Shown here: positions 53,110 through 64,000 of the stretch, one piece after another
Numbering within the stretch: position 1 is the first letter of the stretch
Layout of the letters: every line of letters starts with the position of its first letter
From: Tiliqua scincoides
Lineage: Eukaryota > Chordata > Lepidosauria > Squamata > Scincidae
Length of the DNA stretch: 64,000 bases
NCBI RefSeq assembly: GCF_035046505.1
Contig: NC_089822.1
Location: forward strand, 102,308,659-102,372,658
Direction: 5' to 3'
The notes under the pieces: model-generated
Told to the model about the DNA's origin: nothing
What the model saw: only the letters and a program-made list of their open reading frames with translations
The model's database searches: none
Program-made: the position numbers and the translations under genes

Positions 53110-53450
53110 TAAGAATATAAGAAGGGATCAGATCAAAGACTAGGCTTGTCCAGCATTTTTTTTTTTTTTGCAGCAGGGACAAGCCAGATACCTCTAGGAA
53201 GCTTGCAAGCAGGGAATGAGGGCAGTGGCCCTGTCGCTGGTCTCCAGAGCTTTTGTATGCTCTAGCTACCTATCCATCTAAATAGCCATTATAGCTCTAT
53301 CCTCAATGAATTGTTCATATCCTTTTAAAAATCATTTCCACAAGGGTCATCACCCTATCTTAAGCCAGTAAATTCCAAAATTATGTGATGTGGGAAAAGT
53401 GCTTTCTTTGTGTTCCTGATCCTAAATATTAGAGTTTTAAGATTTTCAAT
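53110..53450 (-). mobile_element. Degraded CR1 3' end
   Basis: AAGAAGGGATCAGATCAAAG, ATCCTTTTAAAAATCATTTC and TAAATTCCAAAATTATGTGA follow the order of CR1 3' UTR and terminal ORF2 seen at 26140-26470. Interrupted by a T run at 53158-53170. Confidence 0.65.
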
Positions 53451-53709
53451 GTACTTTAGGATGGATGAATGACTAGCTAGGCTATTCATCTCACTGATCT
53501 ATTCAGCAACTAGTCTTGTGATCTCTCTTGTGGCAGGGTCTGGGTGACACGGTCTGGCTTACAAGACATCTTATGCATGCTTCTGTTAATACAACAGATA
53601 AAGTTTCCACCCTTTCCAGAAGAGGGACCTCATCATTGCTTATTAACAATATGAGTTCACTTACTGTCTAATCCTATCCCCCCATTGGTGCCAATACAGC
53701 CATGTTAAT

Positions 53710-54282
53710 GGGTTGGGACCATTAGTGGACCACGACCCAATTTTTGGTGGGTTGCATAAGAAAACTGATAAGAAAAATGTATTGAGCCCTATGGAAACTG
53801 AAACAGAGCAGCATGTGCATGTTTACTTGTGAGTAGGCAACTGTGACTTGGTCCAATGTGAAGGGCAGGACAAGGGGAATGTAATGCCGCCAAAATGGTT
53901 CCAATCCAATGAACGCAAGTCCCAACAAACTCTCAAGAATGAAGTCCCCCCACTCCAAGTTGATAAGGAAAATGTATTGAGCCCTATGGAACTCAAAGTG
54001 AGCCACATGTGTGTATTTACTCATGAGTAGGTGAATATGCCTCAGCTCTTCTCAAAGGCCAGGTGAAGTGGAACACATGGCCACAAGAACAGTCCTGATC
54101 TGATGAACTTGGAGCTCAACAAACGCTCCAGAAGACACCCCCTGTAGTAAAAAAAATATAAAAAAACAGGCTTGAGCAGCTGGTAAAGTGAAAGTATTTT
54201 TAGTCTCATAAAGTTAGGTGGGCCCTGGCAGAGTGTCATTTTAAAAAGTGAGTCCTAGTGCTAAAAGGTTTGGGAGCCACTG
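53710..54282. mobile_element. Expanded hAT family B element with tandem internal units
   Basis: The left part GGGACCATTAGTGGACCACG and the right end AAAAAGTGAGTCCTAGTGCT with GGAGCCACTG resemble the 11441 element. The interior carries two copies of a block with TGTATTGAGCCCTATGGAA, TTTACTCATGAGTAGG and AACTTGGAGCTC-type phrases; a third is at 44.3 kb. Confidence 0.6.
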
Positions 54283-54289
54283 AAATAGG

Positions 54290-54490
54290 CAGTGTCTCAG
54301 ATACCCTGCCCCCAAGCTGTATAGGGCTTTAAAGGTCAAAACACATGGGGGATATTTATTTACTACTGGCCAAAGGGTTTTGTTAATTTTGGGGTCAGTT
54401 CCCTGCTCTTTCTGTGACCACACAGATTCCATTCTTTGGCACTCCTTCCTTGGAGTTGAGCTAGTTTGCAAATTGGGGCCATTTTAATTT
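54290..54490 (-). mobile_element. L2 fragment
   Basis: Minus-strand frame includes VLTFKALYSLGAGYLRHCLF, the L2 ORF2 motif that is intact at 32250-32310. Both sides are eroded. Confidence 0.6.
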
Positions 54491-54499
54491 CAAATCACC

Positions 54500-55594
54500 A
54501 TATCAGGCCCTGCCTATGAGCTTCTTGAAAGATATAGGTAGTCTCTATTGGAAACAGAAAGCTAGACTCATCACTTAGACTGATCCAGCAAGGCAATTCC
54601 TTTGATGTTATGCCCCAATTTCACTGCCTGACGTTACAACCATATATGGTAGGGTCACTGTTGCTATTGTTACATATCTACTGTCTCCAGTTCTGTGTCA
54701 TCCCACAACTTTTCACAATGAATCATGAATAATCCTGTCACATCAGGTGATGTTTTATGGATGCAGAATCCTCAATTGGCTCAGCATGTTGGTAGAACAT
54801 GCAGTGCGGGCAGAGGTGTGGCAGCACCTCACTGTAAGGTGACTTTATGACTCCTTTGTCATAAATGGATCATACTTTTTCACAAACAGTCCATGCAGCC
54901 ACTTTGGATTATGAAAACATCAGAGGAGCTTCAACTCTGAAATGGCTGCTTGATCTTTTTCACTCTGATGATACAAAAGAGGGCTCCAGTGCATTACAGA
55001 GGACTCTGCTTGTAAGGATTCCTATTCACCTCAATAGAGCAGGCAGCTTGAAGCACACAAAGGGACAGGCACTTAGAGCAGCTCATTCCTTTAAGGAGCT
55101 GCTCAAAAAACACATGTGGATATTCAAGGACCACTGTATGTTAATGAACTGACTGCCTGATCCTATGCCACTGCCATGCTATGAATTCAGGGTTGCCAGC
55201 ATGGTGGCCACCAAATCCAATGTAGTGTCATGGCAGAGAGGTTGGGTGAGGGGGGTGAGAGGAGTTAAGCCTTACCTCTATGTGCCAGCTGCCCCATAGC
55301 CCCCATGAGACTCCTCTGAGTTATGCCAGCTCTGTGACTAGCGTAATGCTTCAAAGCTGCTGGCTGCAGGTTCAGCTTGGGAAGGGGGTTCAGGATCTAG
55401 TAGCCACCAAGTCCAGATCATCCCCCCCACACCCCGCTCACCACCCTTTTCCTGCCCCTTCACTATTGGGATTCTGCTGGCATGCAGTTTTTTGGCTACT
55501 ATATTGACATCTGTGCAGCAGCTGCTGGTGCAAGGGCTTCTGTGATAGTGGAGCTGTCTTTGCACTTGCATACCTGGCAGTACACTAGCATTTC
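54500..55594. other. Intergenic DNA, nothing recognised
   Basis: A 95-codon open frame at 54865-55152 (plus) has no recognised domain. Confidence 0.4.
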
Positions 55595-55805
55595 CCAGGG
55601 ATATGAGCCATGAATGTCTTGACTTGGACCAGGAAGACTCAGGTTAAAATTCATGTTCTTCTATAAAGCACAATGGATGGCTATAGGTGAGTCATTCTCT
55701 CACTGCCTGACAGGTCACAGAGATGCTGTGAGGATTAAACAGAGGCAGTGGGAACACATTTTATGACACCTTGAGCAAGAAAGACGGGATGCAAATTCGA
55801 TAGAT
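55595..55805 (+). mobile_element. tRNA-derived SINE, degraded
   Basis: ATGTCTTGACTTGGACCAGG and GACTCAGGTTAAAATTCATG (B-box region) then CAGAGATGCTGTGAGGATTA and GGGATGCAAATTCGATAGA, in the same order as the 42083 copy. Confidence 0.7.
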
Positions 55806-57141
55806 CAGAGTGCATAAGGGGCTTTAGCTTGTAGGCAAGTCACAATACATATATAATTTTTGTGAATGTTGAAAAAATGCTACTAATCTTGTGAAAAAGC
55901 AACCCGTGTACTTTTGAATTCAACAAATTACAGACATGACGCAACAGTAAACAGCTACATGAAACAAGGATAAAAAATGTTGGCTGTCCTAGTTTATATA
56001 AAAAACAAATGAAGGCGTAATGGAAACCTGCAATATAATGAATGAAGGAGAAAAGGTAGTGCTAACATTTTTCTTGCTTTTCTTTTATAATAATCAGTGT
56101 TTGGGCACGTTCAATGAAATCAGGAGGAGAAAATGATAGAGGCAAATGCTTTTTAATAAAATGCATGTTTATCTTGTGACAAGTGAGGCAGACTGAAAAG
56201 AGCAAAGAAAATTAGATATTTTTATATGAATGATGATCATATCAACAGTTAGGCAAGAGAAAAATTGCAAAAGAAATGACCCTCTTTTCAAGCATAAGCC
56301 AAAGGATGATGGGTATGAAGAAGGCAGTTTCCCATGGGCTTATTTCCATAGATGTCATCAATATTGTAAAGCTGATGGCTTTCACTGAAACATACACATG
56401 AAAGTTGATAAAGGAAAATAAAAAATGTACATTTAGCTTAAAAGCAAATAGTTGATATGGTTTAATGCATAAAATAAGCATGAATATCTCCTTATGTACA
56501 GAGAGAGAATTTATATGGTTATCTAAATTGAATTGATTACTGTATTATATTTGGAAAACATACTGTTCTAAATCACCTAGATGATTAATGTAGTGGGACT
56601 GGTTGGTTTAACAATTGTAGGCAATTTAACAATGATGCTGATTACCTATATGCTTCACCAAGATGCAGTCAGTAGCATAGCTGGGGAAATATCATGATAA
56701 GTATTGCAGGTACTGCAACATGTCATCTAAGCCACCCCTCCCACTCAGACAGAGCCATTCCAGACTGCAACAGCAATATGCAGGCACGCACTCAACCAAA
56801 TGGAGTCTTTTGAGCATTGCCAGTGCTGCCCAGAATGGCTCTGACTCTGAATGCGCCACTGACACAGCGTGATGTGGGGCCTGCAGTACTTACTATTCCC
56901 CCCCCAAGGTATGTTACTGGGTGGGGTAAAAATGTACATATTTGTCAGTGTCTCCATAGTTTCCTTTTATATAACTGAAGCACTTCTAGAGTTTTCCTCC
57001 TAAAAGACACTGGAAAGGTTAAAACAAATGCTTCTAGAACTACAGAAGTGAGAGAGTTATAGTAACAGTCACAAGAAAATTAACATAGGTAAACACCAGC
57101 TACAGTGCTATGTAGTTGGGCCAGTCCCAATAATATTTAAG
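55806..57141. other. Intergenic DNA, nothing recognised
   Basis: AT-rich, without open frames over 80 codons or recognised repeats. Confidence 0.4.
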
Positions 57142-57228
57142 GCTGCAATATTCACTGTAGATAGATTCCTGGAAGTAAGCCCCATTGAACAGAGTGGGAC
57201 TTACTTCTGAGTAGACAAGTATAGGCTT
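57142..57228. repeat. Short palindromic repeat (CAATCCTATGC family)
   Basis: GGAAGTAAGCCCCATTGAAC and GGGACTTACTTCTGAGTAGA inside diverged ends. Confidence 0.75.
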
Positions 57229-57943
57229 GCCCAGTTAAGTGCAGGAAATTGCTTTTGGAATTAGCAAGAAAAAAAATGTGGAAAGTCTTGTAAGAACATC
57301 TAGGAGCCCAATCCAAGACTTTAGAAAAGCCATCCTGAGTGGCCCATGATATGGTGTACATCCTTGAATGCTCGTACAACTATACCTGTGCCAACAGCAA
57401 CACAGCCCAGCCATTACAGTCTTACTGGTGGACATGACACAGGCACTTGTTCAATGCTGCCACTAGCATGATTACATCACCTACTGCTGATGTAGATGCC
57501 CAAACAGAGTAGAAATGTGGGTGGGCTGTGAACAGGACAGGGAAGTGCCAACTTACACCATATCTTAAACCCTCTCCAGGCAACAGACATGCCTGCACAA
57601 AAACAAAACAAAAACTATAGAAAATAGGGAAGGAAAAAGCACCATAAAATTGCAGCTCTCTCCAGTCGATTCATTTTTTTTTACAGCAGAATGTAGGATA
57701 CAGACTACACTCCTTTAATCAGACTACACTACAAGCTAATCAGAACTGCAATATAGTGGGAGGGGGGGCAAAAATACTTTGTCAGAGAACCCATTCCTTA
57801 GCCCTCTTTTCACAGAACAAGAGTTTTCGGGCTAGAAAAAGTAATAAACCTGTCTTAAAATGGGGTGTAGATGTGCTGTTGTGATTGTAAGCTTGTTTAT
57901 CAGTTTGGATTCCTGCTCTCACAGCCTCACATTCTTGGGTTTT
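57229..57943. other. Intergenic DNA, nothing recognised
   Basis: No gene or clear repeat recognised. Confidence 0.4.
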
Positions 57944-57951
57944 GTTTATAA

Positions 57952-58408
57952 CAGGGGTGTCCAAACTTTTTGGCAAGAGGGCCACATCATCTCTCTGACA
58001 CTGTGTTGGGGCTGGGAATAAAAAAGAATTAATTTACATTTCAAATTTGAATAAACTTACATATATTTACATAAATGAATATATTAGAGATGAAACTTAT
58101 ATGAATGAACGAAGGTCTTGCAATAGCTCAAGGCCGATAAAAGGCCTTACACAAAGCAAGACCAGCCTTTCCTTCACTGCTGCTGCTGCATCATACTCGT
58201 GAAACAGCAAGCAGTGGAGGGAGCCATTGTCCCACAGCTCATGCGAGAGGTCAAACAGTTGCCCTCACACTGAAAGCAGTTGCATCAGACCAGCACAGGC
58301 TCCAGCAAGTCTCCAGAGGCTAATTGGAGACTAGGGGCTATCCGCAGGCCAGATTGGAAGTCCTCAAGGGCCGCAAATGGCCCCCAGGCCGGGGTTTGGG
58401 CACCCCTG
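57952..58408 (+). mobile_element. hAT MITE, family A copy 8
   Basis: Starts CAGGGGTGTCCAAACTTTTT, ends TTTGGGCACCCCTG. Flanks GTTTATAA and GTTTAGAA (57944-57951, 58409-58416) match 7 of 8. Confidence 0.93.
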
Positions 58409-58482
58409 GTTTAGAAGACCTGAATGGAGGGGGGGGGTCCTGGGGGGTTCCTGTCCCAAAGTCCCAACCTTACCTTCCTTCC

Positions 58483-58733
58483 CAGGGCTGGCCCAACCAT
58501 TGAAGCCAACTGAAATGGTTGCTTCAGGCAGATTGATGAGGACACTAATCTCCACTTCTCCTTCTCCCTGGATTGGAAGAGGAAAGGGGGGCAGAGAAGC
58601 AGAAGTGTGGTGAGGAGAAGAGTGCTGAACTAGAACACTGGAGGGCGGAAGAAGCAGAGGCTGGCTCATCATTGGATAAGGGGGGGCGGCATTTCACAAG
58701 TCACCTCAGGTGTCAGGAGGTCTTGGGTCAGTC
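58483..58733. mobile_element. hAT MITE, CAGGGCTGGCCCAA family
   Basis: Starts CAGGGCTGGCCCAACCATT; the right side reads CACCTCAGGTGTCAGGAGGT and CTTGGGTCAGTCTG, complementary to the left end. The flank is pyrimidine-rich, so the duplication is unclear. Confidence 0.6.
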
Positions 58734-59081
58734 TGCTCCTCCTGCACCACCATACTCTTTTCTCTCTTGTTAGTGCCCGAAACCATTTCACCACAGTGGG
58801 CAGAAAACAGTGACAAAGTTTCTCACAGATTTATCTTACCTTAGGCAGCAGTAACCCCAGGCATCTCTCTTGTCCCTTCCACCTGAACTAGTTTAAAACC
58901 CATTTCTGCCCAGCCTACCAGTGTACACATTTGATTCCTGTTGCATATATGCAATATTGGTCAGAAATGGCTTCAAAGGATGCAAATTTCCCCGTCTCTT
59001 TTCTTATTCTTTCTTAATTTGCTCTCTTCCAAAAACAAAACAGAACACAAAACAAAAAACACAGCATGATCCTCCCCACAT

Positions 59082-59147
59082 TTACTCAGAAATAAGTCCT
59101 ATTTTGTTCAAAAGGAGCTTATTCCCAGGTAAGTGTGCATAGGATCC
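59082..59147. repeat. Short palindromic repeat (CAATCCTATGC family)
   Basis: TTTACTCAGAAATAAGTCCT and TTATTCCCAGGTAAGTGTGC with ATAGGAT; slightly truncated. Confidence 0.7.
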
Positions 59148-59394
59148 CCGGTATAAACACACACACACCCCCAGCCTTTTCCATTCCACTCCAGCAGCAC
59201 TACCAGAAGAGGGAAGCAGTTTACAATCCACTTACACAAACTGAGGAAGCTGAGAAGAGGTGAAAAGGAAGAGTAAAGACAGGCTAAGCAGCAAGAAATA
59301 TGTAAAAGTAGAAGGGGAAGTTAGTCAAAGGCTTCGACAATTCAAGCTAGATACTACTGAATTTAGAGGTCATCTTGTGCTAATTCAGGTAACT

Positions 59395-59673
59395 CCGAGC
59401 CCAATCCTATGCATATCTACTCAGAAGTAAGTCCCATTAGAGTCAATTAGAGTTTACTCCCAGGAAAGTGTGGACAGGATTGCAGCTTTAGAACCCAATC
59501 CTGTGCATGTCCACTCTGAAGTAAGTCCCATTAGAGTCAATGGGGCTTACTCCCAGGAAAGTGTGGATAGGATTGCATGCATGTCTACTGTGCATGTCTA
59601 CTCAAAAGTAAGTCCCATAACAGTCAATGGGCTTACTCCCAAGTAAGTGTGGATAGGATTGCAGCCTCAATCT
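59395..59673 (+). repeat. Three tandem short palindromic repeats
   Basis: Three head-to-tail units of about 90 bp (from 59397, 59491 and 59581). Each has CAGAAGTAAGTCCCATTAGA-type sequence, GTCAATGGGGCTTACTCCCA and GTGTGGATAGGATTGCA. Units differ from each other by several percent. Confidence 0.9.
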
Positions 59674-59787
59674 TTGCCAGCTAAGTTGAGGAGAAAGGAG
59701 AGTCTCAGCCCAATGTTCAATCGGTGGCGTGGTTGATGCTTCCTGAGTGCACTGAAGATCCATTTGGCTTCAGTTCCATGCAAAGGA

Positions 59788-59875
59788 AACGCTCCAATCC
59801 TATTCACACTTACCTGGGAGTAAGCCCCACTGACTATCACGTGGCTTACTTCTGAGTAGACATGCATATGATTGG
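59788..59875 (-). repeat. Short palindromic repeat, opposite orientation
   Basis: CCAATCCTATTCACACTTAC, CTGGGAGTAAGCCCCACTG and GGCTTACTTCTGAGTAGACA. Reverse of the triplet at 59395. Confidence 0.85.
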
Positions 59876-60204
59876 ACTGGCTGGAACAACCCCAAAAACT
59901 TCTGATGACTCCAGATGAATTCTGAATAAGGTGAACAGCAGCGGAACTCTGAGTTTGGTTGAGCCACTGGGAATGGATCCTCACCACATTGCATACAGTA
60001 CAGTACCCTGTTCAAGCTCAGACAAACCAGGGAGAGGATGCACCAATCACAGCCCGCCTATGGAACCAGCCTTGCAACAGTTGCAACACAACAGTTCCAT
60101 TGTCTCCAAAGTTCCATTGTCTCCAGAGTAACTCCTTTTGGAACTGGATTTGCGCAGCACATATTGGCCAGCTTCTGGGCCAATCAAAAACCTGCCGCCT
60201 CAAA

Positions 60205-63200
60205 AACCCCACTGGATCAGGCCATAGGCCCATCTAGTCCAGCTTTCTGTATCTCACAGCGGCCCACCAAATGCCCGAGGGAGCACACCAGATAACAAGA
60301 GACCTGCATCCTGGTGCCCTCCCTTGCATCTGGCATTCTGACATAGCCCATTTCTAAAAATGGGCTATGTCACTTCATAGTCCATTTCTGTATTTTTTAA
60401 CTTGATTGTTAGCCGCCTTGGGTGCCCTTCAGGGAGAAAGGTGGAATACAAATCCAATAAATAAATTAATAAATAAAATCAGGAGGTCGCACACACACAT
60501 CATGGCTTGTAACCCGTAATGGATTTTTCCTCCAGAAACTTGTCCAATCCTCTTTTAAAGGCATCCAGGCCAGATGCCGTCACCACATCCTGTGGCAAGT
60601 AGTTCCACAGACCAATCACACACTGAGTAAAGAAATATTTTCTTTTGTCTGTTCCAACTCTCCCAACACTCAATTTTAGTGGATGTCCCCTGGTTCTGGT
60701 GTTATGTGAGAGTGTAAAGAGCATCTCTCTATCCACTCTGTCCATCCCTGCATAATTTTGTTATGTCTCAATCATGTCCCCCATTAGGTGCCTCTTTTCT
60801 AGGCTGAAGAGGCCCAAACGCCATAGCCTTTCCTCATAAGGAAGGTGCCCCAGCCCAGTAATCATCTTAGTCACTCTCTTTTGCACCTTTTCCATTTCCA
60901 CTGTCTTTTTTGAGATGTGGCGACCAGAACTGGACGCAATACTCCAGGTGTGGCCTTACCTTCGATTTGTACAATGGCATTATAATATTAGCCTTTGTTC
61001 TCAACACCTTTGCTAATGATCCCAAGCATAGAATTGGCCTTCTTCACTGCCGCCGCACATTGGGTCGACACTTTCAACCAGCTGTCCACCACCACCCCAA
61101 GATCTCTCTCCTGATCTGTCACAGACAGCTCAGAACTCATTAGCCTATATGTGAAGTTTTGATTTTTTTGCCCTAATGTGCATGACTTTACACTTACTGA
61201 CATTGAAGCACATCTGCCATTTTGCTGCCCATTCTGCCAGTCTGGAGAGATCCTTCTGGAGCTCCTCACAATCACTTCTGGTCTTCACCACTCAGAAAAG
61301 TTTGTGTCTTCTGCAAACATAGCCACCTCACTACTCACCCCTGTCTCCAGATCATTTATGAAGAGGTTGGAAAGCACCGATCCCAGGACAGATCCTTGGG
61401 GCACACCGCTTTTCACCTCTCTCCATTGTGAAAATTGCCCATTGACACCCACTCTCTGTTTCTTGGCCTTCAACCAGTTCTCAATCCATGAGAGGACCTG
61501 TCCTCTTAGTTCCCTGACTGGAGTTTTTCAGTAGCCTTTGGTGAGGGACCGTGTCGAACGCCTTCTGAAAGTCCAGATATATAATGTCCACAGATTCTCC
61601 CACATCCACATGCCTGTTGACCTTTTCAAATAATTCTATAAGTTTCGTGAGGCAAGACTTACCTTTACAGAAGCCATGCTGATGCTCCCTCAGCAAGGCC
61701 TGTTCGTCTATGTGTTTTGAGATTCTATCTTTGATGAGGCATTCCACCATCTTACCCAGTATAGATGTTAGGCTGACTGGCCTATAGTTTCCCGGGACCC
61801 CCCTTTCCCTTTTTAAAGATCGGTGTGACATTTGCTATCCTCCAATCCTCTGGCACCGTGGCCGTTTTGAGGGACAAGTTGCATATTTTAGTCAAGAGAT
61901 CAGCAACTTCATTCTTCAATTCCTTAATAACTCTTGGGTGGATGCCATCAGGGACCGGTGACTTATTGATCTTTAATATATCAATGAGGTCTGAAACATC
62001 TTCTCTTTTAACCTCTATCTGACTTAATTCCTTGATGAGGAGGGGCTGTTCAGGCAGCGGTATCTGCCCGAGGTCTTCTGCTGTGAAGAACTCATTTAAT
62101 TTCTCTGCCACCTCCAAGTTTCCTTTTATCTCCCCTTTCCCTCCCTCACCATCCACAGGGCCAACCGCTTCTCTGGTGGGTTTCCTGCTTCTAACATATT
62201 TGAAGAAGCTTTTATTATTCCCCTTAATGCTGCTGGCCATTTGTTCCTCACAGTCTCTCTTGGCCTCCCATATCAACTTCTTACATTTCTTTTGCCACGT
62301 TTTATGTTCCTTTTTATTCTCCTCATTAGGGCAAGACTTCCATTTACGGAAGGAAGCTTCCTTGCCCTTTACAGCCTCTCTAACTTGGCTTGTTAGCCAT
62401 GCGGGCACCCTCCTGGACTTAGTGGAGCCCTTCTTCCTTTGCGGTATACACTTCTGCTGGGCCTCTCTTACTGTTGTTTTAAGCAGCCTCCATGCACTCT
62501 AGAGAGATTGGACTCTTTTTACCTTCTCTTTCAACCTCCTTCTAACCAGCCTCCTCATTTGAGGGAAGTCCTCCCATCAGAAGTCAAGGGTTTTTGTGAG
62601 AGATTTGCCCAGTATTCTTCCCCTGATGTGCATGTCGAAACGGATCGCAGCATGATCACTGTTCCCCAGTGGCTCCATAACATTGACATCTCTAACCAGG
62701 TCTTGTACAGGCCCTGCTTGTCCCAAAACATTCCCCAGTGCCTAACAAATCTAAACCCCTCCTCCCTACACCACCGTCTCATCCACACATTGAGACCCCT
62801 GATCTCTGCCTGCCTAGCTGGTCCTGCGCATGGAACAGGTAGAACTTCAGAGAATGCTACCTTTGAGGTCCTGGCTTTCAGCTTCCTTCCTAATAGCCTA
62901 AATTTGACCTCCAGGACCTCACAGCTACACTTGCCCATGTTGTTGGTGCCGACATGCACCACAACCACTACCTCCCCCCCAGCACTGTCCACCAGCCTGT
63001 CTAGACGAGAAGTGATGTCTGCAACCTTCACACCAGGCAGGCAAGTCGCCATGTGGTCCTCACATCCGTAGCAAATCCCCCTATGTTTCTAATAATCAGA
63101 TCCCCCACTACAAAAAGCCCCCAACCCCCTCCCAACGAGGAGTATCCTGCATGTGTTCAGATATGGGCCCGTCCCCTGTGAAAGGGGCCCCCCTAGGGGA

Positions 63201-63535
63201 TTGTTTCCCTCCTCTCCAGAATGACGTCCTCCAGCCCTGAGACTTCCCACCCGGGCAGCTGAGGAGCTGCACACCTGAGGTTGGGATGAAGCCTGATCGT
63301 CCCTGGAAGTCTCCCCACAGTCCTTCTCTGCCTGCTTCTGCTTCTCCAGGTCGGCCATCAAGGCTTCAAGGGAGCGGACGCGTTTCCTGAGACCGTGGAG
63401 CTCCTTGCACCGAGGACACACCCATGACATGCCCCAGAGGCATATAGTCATGCATGTTACACTGGACAGCCCCCAGCCTGCTGCTGGCTGTCTGACTGCA
63501 TAGCTTTTTTTGTTGTTTTCATTTAAGAGTACTCA
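60205..63535 (-). mobile_element. CR1 LINE, copy 2 (ORF1 and ORF2 with internal deletion)
   Basis: Minus strand. ORF1 is at the 5' side: a Cys motif and coiled coil (WVCPRCKELHGLRKRVRSLE at about 63415) and an esterase-like domain (EVVVVVHVGTNNMGK near 62955; VWMRRWCREEGFRFVRHWG). ORF2 resumes at about 62702 inside the endonuclease (GNSDHAAIRFDM) and continues through RT (NYRPVSLTSILGKMVE, YLDFQKAFDTVPHQRLL, GVPQGSVLGSVLSNLFINDL) to FLEEKSITGYKP and the 3' UTR. The catalytic box reads FAED. About 1 kb of ORF1 end, intergenic region and ORF2 start is missing relative to a full element. Several frameshifts. About 90% like copy 1 by eye. Confidence 0.93.
60360..60482 (+). mobile_element. Short L2/SINE tail inserted in CR1 copy 2
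   Basis: Absent from copy 1 at the equivalent point (TTCTAAAAA then GGAGGTTGCAC). Contains TTAGCCGCCTTGGGTGCCCT and GGTGGAATACAAATCC with an AATAAATAAAT tail, typical of L2-mobilised 3' ends. Confidence 0.75.
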
Positions 63536-63975
63536 GGGCTTTTTTTCTAATGGAACGCGGGGGGATGGAGTTCCGGCACCTTTTTGCAGGGGCCCCTCCC
63601 CTTTCCTCCCCATTCCAAGAGGGGGGAGCAAAACAGAGGCATTCGCTGGGTGGGTGCTGGGGGGTGCAGGGTCAGCGGTCGCCTGGCCCCTGCCTGACCG
63701 CACAACAACCCCCTCCTGCCCCCACAAGCTCTCGCCTGAGCCCAGCCCGCCTCCCCTCCCCCTGCGCTCTGCTTCCCCACGCAGCTTCCAAGGGTGGGCA
63801 GAGGAGGGTGGAGGGCGTGGGGGACACACGCTGATGCTGAGGAGGATGACCGACAGCCAGCCAGCCAGCCAGCCAGGGAGATGGGCTGCAGCACCCACGG
63901 AACGCCCAGGTACTGGCTTGGCGGAGGAGGAGGGGAAGGAAGCTGGCTGGTGCAGCCCCCGTGCCAATCTGCAGC
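63536..63975. mobile_element. GC-rich DNA-transposon-derived repeat
   Basis: Begins CAGGGCTTTTTTTCTAATGG, GGAACGCGGGG, GGAGTTCCGGCACC, a common start of reptile non-autonomous hAT-like elements. The GC-rich interior gives spurious open frames on both strands. A GCCA/CCAG tetranucleotide run is at about 63855-63876. Right end not defined. Confidence 0.5.
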
Positions 63976-64000
63976 ACGAGCCTAGGCGTGTCTACTCAGA
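63976..64000. repeat. Start of a short palindromic repeat
   Basis: CCTAGGCGTGTCTACTCAGA at the window edge matches the opening of the CAATCCTATGC family. Confidence 0.55.

Noticed and set aside
54865-55152. 95-codon plus-strand frame at 54.9 kb
   Set aside because: No recognisable domain, splice context or composition bias.
59395-59673. Could the tandem units be a CRISPR-like array
   Set aside because: Units are 90 bp, imperfect, scattered genome-style and without unique spacers; the host is a vertebrate.

Overview
The window is vertebrate nuclear DNA, most likely from a reptile and probably a squamate. The evidence is long introns, one mammal-type CpG-island promoter, two large CR1 LINE copies, an L2 LINE with an AAT-repeat tail, tRNA-derived SINEs, and a very dense set of hAT and Tigger-like non-autonomous DNA transposons. 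The species assignment is inference. I see no bacterial, phage, CRISPR or rRNA feature, and no retrovirus or LTR element I can support.

Two host genes are supported, both on the minus strand. (1) ZNF384 (CIZ/NMP4), a C2H2 zinc-finger transcription factor, fills about 19.1-51.1 kb. Eight coding exons could be placed with splice sites and consistent phases: 47221-47156, 47070-46830, 46385-46058, 25649-25425, 24867-24685, 23848-23770, 21421-21263 and 21091-20789. They total 1584 nt and 527 residues. The 183-nt exon at 24685-24867 is an in-frame duplicated two-finger cassette. The promoter is a CpG island at about 50.5-51.2 kb with a composite ETS/CRE site and a 42-bp-unit minisatellite beside it. 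(2) A HES (hairy/Enhancer-of-split) bHLH repressor gene occupies 0.7-5.7 kb. Exon 1 (5713-5597), the basic-helix exon (5193-5092) and the last exon (1026-725, Orange-like segment and WRPW tail) are recognisable. The helix-2 exon was not found.

Layout: 0.7-5.8 kb HES-like gene with L2 and hAT insertions. 5.8-19 kb is intergenic, with an APE-type LINE (8.6-11.3 kb) and many MITEs. 19.1-51.1 kb is ZNF384; its 20-kb third coding intron holds a CR1 nested inside a Tigger-like element, an L2 with matching target-site duplications, and further DNA transposons. 51.2-64 kb is upstream intergenic DNA rich in short palindromic repeats, with a second CR1 copy at 60.2-63.5 kb. No third host gene was recognised.

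The most notable items are a HES-family gene downstream of ZNF384 that I do not know from the mammalian locus; the duplicated ZNF384 exons that share intronic sequence past their donors; one hAT MITE family present eight times in 64 kb, most copies with clear 8-bp target duplications; and a long hairpin in a Tigger-like element at 37.7 kb. I found no clear new biological system.
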